64,000 nucleotides of DNA, from NCBI GenBank assembly GCA_030583925.1, contig CP129482.1, positions 1,922,001 to 1,986,000 on the forward strand, given 5' to 3'. Position 1 is the first letter of the stretch. Every line of letters starts with the position of its first letter. A program made the translations under genes and the position numbers. Below, piece after piece: positions 44,954-52,298 of this stretch. The stretch is from Anaerolineales bacterium. Lineage in GTDB: Bacteria > Chloroflexota > Anaerolineae > Anaerolineales > Villigracilaceae. The notes beneath the pieces are model-generated. The model saw nothing but the letters and a program-made list of their open reading frames with translations, did not search any database and had not been told where the DNA came from.

Positions 44954-47066
44954 CCCTGTCTCCCGCGAGTTGGGCGGAATCTTTCGCCTGTACGCCCAGT
45001 TTGATATGTGCGCCGGTCGCGCCGACTGCGCGCGTCAATTCGCTGGCGGTGGTGGCGAGGATTGTTTGCATGTCTGTGGTGCGGCGGATCTTATCTGTGA
45101 TCTCGAAGATGACGCGTTCGCGTTCGGCTTGCGAGCGGATCTGTTCCAGCAGGCGAGCGTTTGCAATGATGGCGGCAAGACTCCCGCCGAGCGTTCCGAG
45201 CAGTTCTTCATCGTTTTCTGCGTAGGCTCCCGCTTGTTCGCTTTCTACATTTAACACACCTAGCAATTCGCTCCGATAGACCAGCGGGATCGCTAACTCA
45301 GACCTTGTGTTTGGGCTGGCTTCGATGTAGCGCGAATCTTGCAAAACGTTGTTGACGCGCAAGGGTCGCCGGTGGAGCGCACTCCAGCCGGTGATTCCGC
45401 TTCCGACCGGGATCGTCGTGCGGAAGATATCTTCTGCATATCCGACCGCCGCCTTGACCTCTAGGAATTTTTTCTCCCGATCAATCAAAAGGATGGTCAC
45501 GCGGTCGCCGCCGAGGGTGACTTGCAAACCTCCCACAGCGGATTGAAGCGCTTCATCCAATGTTGTGCCGGATGCGGCGGACGTAGTGATGTGGTGCAAC
45601 AGCCTGTGTTGCGCGAGATGCTCCTGAGTTTCAGCGAACAACTCCGTGTTGATGACCGCGATGGATAATTGGTCAGCCAGAATTTGCAAGATGCGCAGAT
45701 TGTCGCTGGAGAACGCGTATGTGCGATCGCTTTGCACATCGAGTACGCCGAGGATCCGGTCGCCGACCTTCAACGCGAGCGCCGCTTCGGATTTTGTCTC
45801 TGGCAGGGCTTGATGCGGCAGATACATCGGATCGCGCGCCGTGTCGTTTGCTACAAGCGTTTCGCCTTTTTCCGCCACCGAACCGATAATGGATCGAGAG
45901 CCTACCTGCAATTTGAATCCGGATCGTTTGAATTGCGCGCCGGCTTCCCCGGTGGCTTCGCGCACGACAACGAATTCCCCGGGCAGATCCTTTAAAAGGA
46001 TGGCGGCGTGATAAAAGTTGAAGCGCGAACGGATCAATTCCACGGCTTTGAGGAGCAATTCATCGAGGTTCAAGGAACTGCTGATGTCGCGGGCGATCTC
46101 GGCGGCTGTTTCAAATTGAAGCGCGAGTTGTTGACTCTCGCTCAATAGACGGGTGTTGTAGAGCGCGCCGGAGACCTGATTCGCGACCGCGCTGGCGAAG
46201 CGTAGATCGTCATCGTCGAAACGATTCTCGCGTTCCAAATCTTGAACGATGATCGCGCCGATGGCTTCGCCGCGTGCGAGGAGCGGAACGCCCAACCATG
46301 ATTTGGCGGGTTTACCGGTGAATTTCGCTCCCAAGGCGGCCATCCGCTTTTCGGTATCTTCCACGATCAGGAGCGGCTCACGCGTGCGGAGAAGTAACGA
46401 TGTAAGTCCCTCGCCAACCGGAAAGGAGTCAATGGCTTGAAATCTCCCCTCTTCAAATGAATAGGGAATGCTGATGGAATTCGTTTGAGGGTCGTACAAG
46501 GCGGTCAAGAAACTGACGTCGCCAATAACGGCTCGGAACTGGTCGTGGATCGAGGCGTAGAAAGCGTTCAGATCGGTGAACGTCGACGCGTTGGACGATA
46601 AAACGCTTAATGCGCGCGCTTCAAGAGTGCGTCTTTCATTATTAACTTGTTGAGGCGGAGACTCTGTTTTCCCGGTGACCTTGGCGGTCAGTTGAATGGC
46701 ACGCAGGAAGGAGACGATCACATCCTCGCCGATGACTTGTCCGGGCAGCGCGCCGATCATCACCACGCCGCGAATTTCTAGATCATGCACCACAGGCAGG
46801 AACGCGGCAGACACACATCCGAATTGACGCGGAAACGCGACCAACGCGGCAGGGAGCGAAGAAGACGCCCCTTCCTCCACTCTTACCACGCCATCCTTGA
46901 GATGCGGTTCTATATCTTGGACGAACAGCCCATCGGCGCGCGGAATCGTCGCCTGCGGTCCTCGCTCCTGCGGATCGGAAATGTTGACGAGCAGCAGACG
47001 GTCTGCATTGGCGACGAAATAAGCCGTGACAAAGAACGCGTTTCCTTCGGGTCTGTTCTCACTCAT
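44946..47066 (-). CDS. Soluble four-GAF protein
   Basis: 706 residues, no TM segment. A degenerate N-terminal GAF-like region (1-135) is followed by GAFs at about 160-320, 340-500 and 515-660. The middle one has FNFYHAAILLKD and LPETKSEAALALKVGDRIL; the last has PNTRSELAIPLVYRSELLGVL. It ends in the same stub as the receptors (RVIFEITDKIRRTTDMQTIL...GATGAHIKL). No enzymatic output domain is seen. It may be a cytoplasmic sensor or adaptor. It lies 14 bases after the second response-regulator gene. Confidence 0.87.
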   Translation of the reverse strand: MSENRPEGNAFFVTAYFVANADRLLLVNISDPQERGPQATIPRADGLFVQDIEPHLKDGVVRVEEGASSSLPAALVAFPRQFGCVSAAFLPVVHDLEIRGVVMIGALPGQVIGEDVIVSFLRAIQLTAKVTGKTESPPQQVNNERRTLEARALSVLSSNASTFTDLNAFYASIHDQFRAVIGDVSFLTALYDPQTNSISIPYSFEEGRFQAIDSFPVGEGLTSLLLRTREPLLIVEDTEKRMAALGAKFTGKPAKSWLGVPLLARGEAIGAIIVQDLERENRFDDDDLRFASAVANQVSGALYNTRLLSESQQLALQFETAAEIARDISSSLNLDELLLKAVELIRSRFNFYHAAILLKDLPGEFVVVREATGEAGAQFKRSGFKLQVGSRSIIGSVAEKGETLVANDTARDPMYLPHQALPETKSEAALALKVGDRILGVLDVQSDRTYAFSSDNLRILQILADQLSIAVINTELFAETQEHLAQHRLLHHITTSAASGTTLDEALQSAVGGLQVTLGGDRVTILLIDREKKFLEVKAAVGYAEDIFRTTIPVGSGITGWSALHRRPLRVNNVLQDSRYIEASPNTRSELAIPLVYRSELLGVLNVESEQAGAYAENDEELLGTLGGSLAAIIANARLLEQIRSQAERERVIFEITDKIRRTTDMQTILATTASELTRAVGATGAHIKLGVQAKDSAQLAGDRDE

Positions 47067-47080
47067 TTAAATTCACTGGG

Positions 47081-47524
47081 TTAACTGAACTCCCAAACCG
47101 ACTCCCCGTTAAGAATTCGGCGGATTTGGTCTGGGAACTTATCGGGGTCGAGCGGCTTGCCCAAGAAACCGTCGAAACCCGATTCTTTCGCCTTGTTCAT
47201 CTGGTCGGTGCTGGCTTCGGCGGTGACGGCGACGATCGGAATGGATCGCAACTTGTCCGACGCGCGGATCTTCTTCAACGCGCCGTAGCCGTCTTCATAC
47301 GGCAGGCGGATATCCATCAAGATCAGATCGAGCCGCGACAGCGTATCTGCGTATTCCACCACTTCATATCCTGAAGTCTTCCACTCGCAATGGATTCCGA
47401 GATAGCCCAGCATACGCGCGATCAACACGAAGTTGGCAACGTTATCCTCCACAACCAGCACGGTCGCATCCTTGGGGATCGTGGGTTTGCGGATGGGTTG
47501 GGTGTCCAAAATATTTTCAGGCAT
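47081..47524 (-). CDS. Single-domain response regulator (second in operon)
   Basis: 147 residues from the ATG at 47524, which follows a GAGGAGA Shine-Dalgarno. The receiver has LVVEDNVANFVLIARML, the phospho-acceptor Asp in LILMDIRLPYEDGYGAL, VAVTAEA and a Lys in FLGKPLDP. There is no effector domain, so it works as a phospho-relay or binding partner like CheY or DivK. The start overlaps the stop of the first regulator gene by a few bases. Confidence 0.9.
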   Translation of the reverse strand: MPENILDTQPIRKPTIPKDATVLVVEDNVANFVLIARMLGYLGIHCEWKTSGYEVVEYADTLSRLDLILMDIRLPYEDGYGALKKIRASDKLRSIPIVAVTAEASTDQMNKAKESGFDGFLGKPLDPDKFPDQIRRILNGESVWEFS

Positions 47525-47909
47525 TGGCTCTCCTCGCAAGGTACTTCTCGATCTCACGCGTCAACTGGTCAATATCAATCGGCTTCTGAATGTATCCATC
47601 ACACCCCGCCTCCAATGTCTTTTCGCGGTCTCCTCGCATGACATTCGCTGTGATGGCAACGATCGGGACGCGTTCAAAACCGGACATGGACTTGATCTGC
47701 GACGTCAATGAGTAACCGTCCATATCGGGCATGTTGATATCCATCAAGATCAGATCCGGGCGGCTGGATTGCAACATATCCAACGCCTGCCCTGCATTAA
47801 TGGCTTCCATCAACGTATATTTTTCGGCTAGCAACACGCGCCGGACGAGCATCCGGTTATCTGGGTTGTCTTCCACGTACAAAATTGTGCCTTTATTGTT
47901 TTCTGTCAT
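47517..47909 (-). CDS. Single-domain response regulator (first gene of the sensory operon)
   Basis: 130 residues, DivK/CheY-like. Motifs: LYVEDNPDNRMLVRRVL, phospho-acceptor Asp in LILMDINMPDMDGYSL, AITANVM and Lys in YIQKPIDI. No output domain. It is the most upstream gene of the 15-gene minus-strand run; a clear promoter could not be identified in the roughly 80 bases before it. It and the following regulator are plausible targets of the hybrid kinase. Confidence 0.9.
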   Translation of the reverse strand: MTENNKGTILYVEDNPDNRMLVRRVLLAEKYTLMEAINAGQALDMLQSSRPDLILMDINMPDMDGYSLTSQIKSMSGFERVPIVAITANVMRGDREKTLEAGCDGYIQKPIDIDQLTREIEKYLARRANA

Positions 47910-47987
47910 ATCCTGAGTGTCTCGGGTTTGATTTTACATACTACCTTTGGGGGATGACATAACAGCAACCTTACAAATTCCCAAACA

Positions 47988-48019
47988 AAAATGTCGAGGA
48001 CGGTTCTCCTCGACATTTT
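47988..48019 (-). terminator. Rho-independent terminator of the tRNA-Gly gene
   Basis: A perfect 13-bp stem, AAAATGTCGAGGA (47988-48000) and TCCTCGACATTTT (48007-48019), has a 6-base loop. On the minus strand it is followed by TTTTTGTTTGG. It lies 9 bases past the tRNA 3' end and insulates the tRNA from the sensory operon. Confidence 0.9.
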
Positions 48020-48027
48020 CCTGCGTG

Positions 48028-48099
48028 AGCGGGTGATGGGATTCGAACCCACGATATCATGCTTGGGAAGCATGCGTTCTACCACTGAACTACACCCGC
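48028..48099 (-). tRNA. tRNA-Gly (anticodon CCC)
   Basis: A 72-base cloverleaf. The acceptor stem GCGGGTG pairs with CACCCGC, with discriminator T. The D arm is GTTC-AGTGGTA-GAAC. The anticodon stem CATGC/GCATG encloses loop TTCCCAA, giving anticodon CCC for codon GGG. The T arm is GTGGG-TTCGAAT-CCCAT. CCA is not encoded. A perfect promoter lies upstream and a strong terminator downstream, so this is a stand-alone tRNA unit. Confidence 0.95.
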
Positions 48100-48111
48100 T
48101 TGACTTCCGAA

Positions 48112-48140
48112 ATTATAGCCACCCGAATCTGTTGTGTCAA
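48112..48140 (-). promoter_or_regulatory. Consensus sigma70 promoter of tRNA-Gly
   Basis: On the minus strand TTGACA (48135-48140), a 17-base spacer and TATAAT (48112-48117) match the consensus at all twelve positions. Initiation would occur about 5 bases before the mature tRNA 5' end. Confidence 0.93.
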
Positions 48141-48173
48141 TGCGGATAAAAACCCCGCTTCTTTCCGACGGGT

Positions 48174-49175
48174 CTACTGGGCGCGCCCTAGCAAGCGATT
48201 CGTCAACGTGAAGAGCGCCTCGCCCGCCTCGCCCTGCGGATCTGACTCGCGCAGATTCATCAACGCGAGATCGGTCATCTGCTTCGCGGCTTCCTGCGCG
48301 GCAAGTAAACCGCCCTCGCTCGCCAGCAACCGCGCGACTTCGCCAACTTCCTCCGCTTTGATCGGACCTTGCGCCCAACGTTCTGCAAATTTTCCTTTTT
48401 TATCCAGCCCCGCCAACACAGGAAGCGAATTTTTTCCTTCCACTAAATCGCTTGCAACAGATTTGCCTGTCACTTTTTCATCGCCCCAAATTCCCAGAAT
48501 GTCATCCTGCACTTGAAACGCCAATCCAAGATAATGTCCGAACGAGCGATAGACTTCCTGCTTCTCCTCATCCGCGCCGCCCAACAACGCGCCGATGTGA
48601 CAGCACGCCGCGATGAGCGCTGAAGTCTTACCTGAGATCATGTGCCAATAATCTTCAACGCCAAGATCGCTTCGTTCTTCAAAAGACATATCGAGATATT
48701 GTCCACGCGTCAGGTCGAGACAGGTGTTGTGCAAAATCTCTGCGGCTTTCAGCACAGTCTCGGCGGGATAATCTTTTTTCAAATCAACAATGGCTTGACT
48801 CGACATCACAAACAACGCGTCACCCACGTTGATCGCCATCGGCGCGCCCCACTTCGTCCACACGGTTTTGCGTCCACGGCGAGTCGGCGAATTGTCTTGA
48901 ATGTCATCGTGCACAAGCGAAAAGTTGTGAACCAATTCGATTGCCGCGGCGGCTGGGAGCGCGGACTTCCAGTCCGCCCCGCACGCTGCTGTGGTGAGTA
49001 AAACCAAAATTGGGCGAATCCGCTTGCCCGTCGCTTCAGAACCGGCGCCTTCGCCCGTCCAGCCCATGTGATACGTGAGCATCCCGTGAAAATTTTTCGT
49101 GCGCGGCGCATCCAATCTCGTCACTTGTTTTTGCAATTCGGCTTCAATGGCTGGGAGGAGTTCTTTTGTGTCCAT
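48174..49175 (-). CDS. Polyprenyl diphosphate synthase (geranylgeranyl/farnesyl type)
   Basis: 333 residues. It condenses isopentenyl diphosphate with allylic diphosphates. The first Asp-rich motif is VHDDIQDNSPTRRG (Asp near 91-95). The second is FQVQDDILGIWGD near 224, followed by the GKSVASDLVEGKNS loop. The chain length cannot be fixed from sequence. It starts 3 bases after the HAD gene stop, so the two are cotranscribed. The substrate is supplied by the isomerase encoded at 60.8 kb. Confidence 0.92.
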   Translation of the reverse strand: MDTKELLPAIEAELQKQVTRLDAPRTKNFHGMLTYHMGWTGEGAGSEATGKRIRPILVLLTTAACGADWKSALPAAAAIELVHNFSLVHDDIQDNSPTRRGRKTVWTKWGAPMAINVGDALFVMSSQAIVDLKKDYPAETVLKAAEILHNTCLDLTRGQYLDMSFEERSDLGVEDYWHMISGKTSALIAACCHIGALLGGADEEKQEVYRSFGHYLGLAFQVQDDILGIWGDEKVTGKSVASDLVEGKNSLPVLAGLDKKGKFAERWAQGPIKAEEVGEVARLLASEGGLLAAQEAAKQMTDLALMNLRESDPQGEAGEALFTLTNRLLGRAQ

Positions 49176-49178
49176 GCG

Positions 49179-49787
49179 TTAGAGAAGTTCCAATTCTTTT
49201 AATTTGTTTTCCAAGCGCTCAGGCGAGGTGAAATGGATGGTAACAAAACCCATCCGCTTGCCTTGCTCGATGTTCGCGAGCGAGTCGTCAATGAACAGAC
49301 ACTCGTTTGCGGGTTTGCAAATCTTGCCAAGCATGATCTCGAAAATTTCAGGCTCAGGTTTTGCCGAGCGGACATCCGCCGAGATCACCATGTCGTCGAA
49401 CAATTCGAAGAAATCATATTTTTCGCGGGCGAATGGAAACGTCTCTGCCGACCAATTGCTCAACCCGTAAAGCGGATAGCCTTTCACTTTGAGACGCTTC
49501 AAAATTTCGACAGAGCCTGTGATCGCCTCGCCGATCGAATCTTTCCAGTGATCGTGATACGCCTGAAACAAATGCGCGTACTGCGGAAACTTCTGCGCGT
49601 GGTCAGCCACGCCTTCTTTGAACGTGCGACCTTTATCCTGCTGAGCATTCCACGCTGTAAAGTCCACCTCTTGGAAGAACTCTTTCATCGCCTCTTCGTT
49701 ATCGAAATGACGGCGATACACATACCACGGATTCCATTCGAGTAAGACATTTCCGAAATCGAAGATGATGGCGGCGATGGTAGTCAT
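49179..49787 (-). CDS. HAD-superfamily hydrolase (subfamily IA)
   Basis: 202 residues. The nucleophile motif is IIFDFGNVLLEW (the Asp near residue 10), motif II is LYGLSNWS, and the C-terminal acidic motif is CLFIDDSLANIEQGKRMGF. The helical cap after motif I fits subfamily IA phosphatases. The substrate is unknown. It directly precedes the polyprenyl synthase gene (3-base gap). Confidence 0.9.
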   Translation of the reverse strand: MTTIAAIIFDFGNVLLEWNPWYVYRRHFDNEEAMKEFFQEVDFTAWNAQQDKGRTFKEGVADHAQKFPQYAHLFQAYHDHWKDSIGEAITGSVEILKRLKVKGYPLYGLSNWSAETFPFAREKYDFFELFDDMVISADVRSAKPEPEIFEIMLGKICKPANECLFIDDSLANIEQGKRMGFVTIHFTSPERLENKLKELELL

Positions 49788-49795
49788 AAAATTAT

Positions 49796-50364
49796 TTATC
49801 GAACCCAGTTAAATGTCATGTACATAGTCTCGAACTCTTCGTCGTTTAAGTGGGAGTCGATCAGAACTGATAGTTTATCCTGAATTTCGACATAATAAAG
49901 TTGGTTGTTGGCGACATAAAACAGTCCGCGAGAATCTATTCTCCAAACGATCTTTGTAATTTTTTGATCTTTGATTTCAAAAACAAGGTTTCCGTCGTTA
50001 TCGAAAACCCTCAATCCATTTGTAGTTTGGCTCCACTCGGAATCACAAAGAGCAACATATTTGTTGTTGCGTGATGCAAATGGAACAAGCTCTATTTCCG
50101 CCAGCGTCTTGGATTCGCCCGATGTTGACAATAATTTTGTGCTACCTGCCGCTAAAATAAAAGGATAATCACGCCAACCAAGATAATAGACTAAACCCGC
50201 CTCATCCACTTTCCGCATTCCTGATTGGTCAATAAAGTAAGTTCCAGACAAAACATCATCAGGATTGCCGCGAACCGAAATTGCCAAAAGGTTGGTTTTT
50301 GGATCATAGGCGTAATTTTGGAACGAACCTGCAAAAAGCATGTTAACCTTGTCGTTTTCAAAAT
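49796..50364 (-). pseudogene. 3' part of an IS-interrupted lipoprotein gene
   Basis: The frame carries the C-terminal part (about 188 residues) of a beta-propeller-like protein, with repeated short strands such as NGLRVFDNDGNLVFEIKD and KIVWRIDSRGLFYVANNQLY. The apparent start is a TTG inside the left end of the IS element, so it is not a real gene start. Removing the IS and one AAT duplicate joins it in frame to the 5' part (NYD-FENDKVNML). Confidence 0.9.
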
Positions 50365-50380
50365 AGACCTCTTGCAAAAG

Positions 50381-50764
50381 TCAATAAGAGTTGAGTTCCA
50401 GGTTGTAGATTGCGGCGATGAGGTTGAAGCGTACAGGGAATCTTTTCCTGCGATTACGATACTTCTCGCTCAAGATACGAAACACTTTCAATTTTCGGAA
50501 AATATGCTCAATCACAATTCGTTTTCGAGCCAAGCTCCGATTGCTCCGTTTCTCTCGCTTTGTCAGAGCATGATATTTAGATTTCTTGAAGGGTGTCTGG
50601 CTATTCTCATGAAGTTCCGTCAATCCTTGATAACCAGCATCCGCCAAAATACGAAGATGTTCAGAGAACTCACAAGCGTCATCTTTGAACAACTGGAAGT
50701 CGTGTTTGCTTCCATAACTAAAGGCGGTGGTTATGATTTGGGCACTTTTTCGATCTGCCATCAC
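50381..50764 (-). CDS. IS5-family transposase, C-terminal frame (OrfB, DDE part)
   Basis: 127 residues. It has ADAGYQGLTELH with a catalytic Asp region and RSLARKRIVIEHIFRKLKVFRIL with the catalytic Glu (IEH) typical of IS5-type DDE transposases. The frame continues the OrfA frame after a -1 slip at a run of seven A residues (50818-50824 on the minus strand). The post-slip frame reads QKRHYSGKKKRHTQKAQV, the conserved family sequence. It is probably made only as an OrfAB fusion. Confidence 0.9.
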   Translation of the reverse strand: MMADRKSAQIITTAFSYGSKHDFQLFKDDACEFSEHLRILADAGYQGLTELHENSQTPFKKSKYHALTKREKRSNRSLARKRIVIEHIFRKLKVFRILSEKYRNRRKRFPVRFNLIAAIYNLELNSY

Positions 50765-51198
50765 CTGCGCTTTTTGGGTGTGACGCTTCTTTTTGCCGCT
50801 ATAATGCCGTTTTTGGCTTTTTTTGGTCGTTCGACGGGCTGTTCGCTGACATCCACCAGCACCACCTCGAACACCGTATCACTGGCTTGGAGTGCTTTCT
50901 TGCCAGGTAAACGAAACTTTTTTGAACGGACTAAGGCATCCTCTACTTTGCGGATGGTGCGACAGACCGTGGCTTCACTAACACCGTAGGATTGTGCAAT
51001 ATGAAATTCCGTTCGATATTCTCTCCAGTACATCAAGGTCATCAACAACTGATCAGCTCGGCTCAGTTTAGACGGTCTCCCAAAGTTGCGTAACCCTTTC
51101 TCAATGACAGCCAGCATCTGCTCGAAGGTTTCACGCTGGACGCCTGTTAGCCGCTTGAAGTCACTATCTTTTAGTTGTTCGATGGTTTCGTAGTTCAT
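50761..51198 (-). CDS. IS5-family transposase, N-terminal frame (OrfA)
   Basis: About 145 residues. It has a helix-turn-helix region (LSRADQLLMTLMYWREYRTE, AQSYGVSEATVCRTIRKVEDAL) and the first DDE Asp in VVLVDVSEQPVERPKK. The ATG at 51198 is preferred to the GTG at 51216; a CATAAT lies 6 bases before it. The frame ends about 20 codons past the A7 slip site. Confidence 0.88.
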   Translation of the reverse strand: MNYETIEQLKDSDFKRLTGVQRETFEQMLAVIEKGLRNFGRPSKLSRADQLLMTLMYWREYRTEFHIAQSYGVSEATVCRTIRKVEDALVRSKKFRLPGKKALQASDTVFEVVLVDVSEQPVERPKKAKNGIIAAKRSVTPKKRR

Positions 51199-51229
51199 GT
51201 GCCTATTATGGCACACTTATGCAAGAGGT

Positions 51230-52219
51230 CTAATCATAATTGCGTAAACAGCAGTCGCCAGACACGTTCGCGGTTGTATACATGGTCAAGAATTCATCGC
51301 CAAACCAATCGCCCATTTTTGTGCTTCCACCGAAGGTTTCAAAACCTTGTAATTCTTTTGAATCGAGACCGTCTAAGCTGGTAACGAAATATGTAGAACA
51401 GTCGCCCAAACATGGCAAATAAGAACTTCCATACAGTATTTTTTCCCCGTTAGGGAACCATTTAATGAAATCAATATTTCTTGATCCTGATGACAATCTC
51501 TGAAAGTTGTCCGTTTTGACATTGTATAGGTATAAGTCTGTTGAAGGACCATACATCTCGCCAGCAAATGCAAAAGCCTCGCCGCTTGGCGACCACTGTC
51601 CTAGCATTAGCCTGTAAATGAGAGTTTGACGCGCTTGCTCTGCTATGGTCTTTGTGTCTATTGAAGATAGTTCAGAATTGTTGCTTTTTGCCATTTCGGC
51701 GAACTTCTCTAAATTGGCTGGGAAATCTTTTGAAAGTAAATTTGTAATTTTGCGGGTAGCGCCGTCTGGTAAATGCATTAAATTCAAAGCCAGATCGTAC
51801 TCGGGACCATCCGTCAATGTTTGCATACCGCCAGAGCCAGTATAAAAAACAAGCCATTCTCCAGTAGGAGATGGGTTTCCTGCATTAAATCCATTAGCGG
51901 GTAGCGGAATCGTTTTAGATCCTGAGCCATCCTGGTTGACGAGAACAACTTGCTCTTTATGATTTACCTTCTTTACATAGACAAGGTAAGGCGGCGATCC
52001 TAAAGCGCTCAAGGAGCCGCTTCCCACAATTAGAGATTCTGTTGCCGTAAAGGTGGCAAGAGGTATTGCAGAAGGTGCAGTCAATTTAGTTGGAGTTGAG
52101 CCTACTATTGGAATCGCTGAAGGCGAGGATTGAATCTCACTTTGACTAGCAGAGGGGTATGTGCAATTGGTTAGGAGGAAGAACAAGAAAACAGTATAGA
52201 TACAACTCTTGTTTTTCAT
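51230..52219 (-). pseudogene. 5' part of an IS-interrupted lipoprotein gene
   Basis: 329 residues. A lipoprotein signal is visible (KNKSCIYTVFLFFLLTNCTYPS, lipobox LLTNC), then a Ser/Thr/Pro-rich linker and beta-propeller-like repeats with TolB/WD40-like phrases (SPSGEAFAFAGEMYGPSTDL, FIKWFPNGEKILYGSS). The stop TAG is created by the IS end (GAT-TAG). The intact ancestor would be about 517 residues. The truncated product might still be made and exported, but lacks the last 36 percent. Confidence 0.9.
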
Positions 52220-52298
52220 GCTATCCTTCTGTGGTTTTACTTTGAAACGCTACAACCGCATTTGCCATGAGAAATGAGCAGACTTTCGCCGTCTAACC

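Larger units (their letters stand above)
50365..51231 (-). mobile_element. IS5-family insertion sequence, 867 bp
   Basis: The terminal inverted repeats are AGACCTCTTGCA (left, 50365-50376) and TGCAAGAGGTCT (right, 51220-51231), extending to 17 positions with one mismatch. The target duplication is AAT on both sides (50362-50364 and 51232-51234). Inside are two overlapping frames that form an IS5-type transposase by -1 frameshifting. The element interrupts a lipoprotein gene whose reading frame is restored exactly when it is removed, which suggests recent insertion. Confidence 0.95.

Noticed and set aside
47910..47987. Promoter of the sensory operon
   Set aside because: TAGTAT and TAAAAT boxes occur on the minus strand, but only with a poor -35 or a 19-base spacing. 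The evidence is too weak for a call.
50381..51216. Transposase as a decayed pseudogene because it is split in two frames
   Set aside because: The split falls at an A7 slip site and both frames are otherwise intact, which fits programmed frameshifting better than decay.
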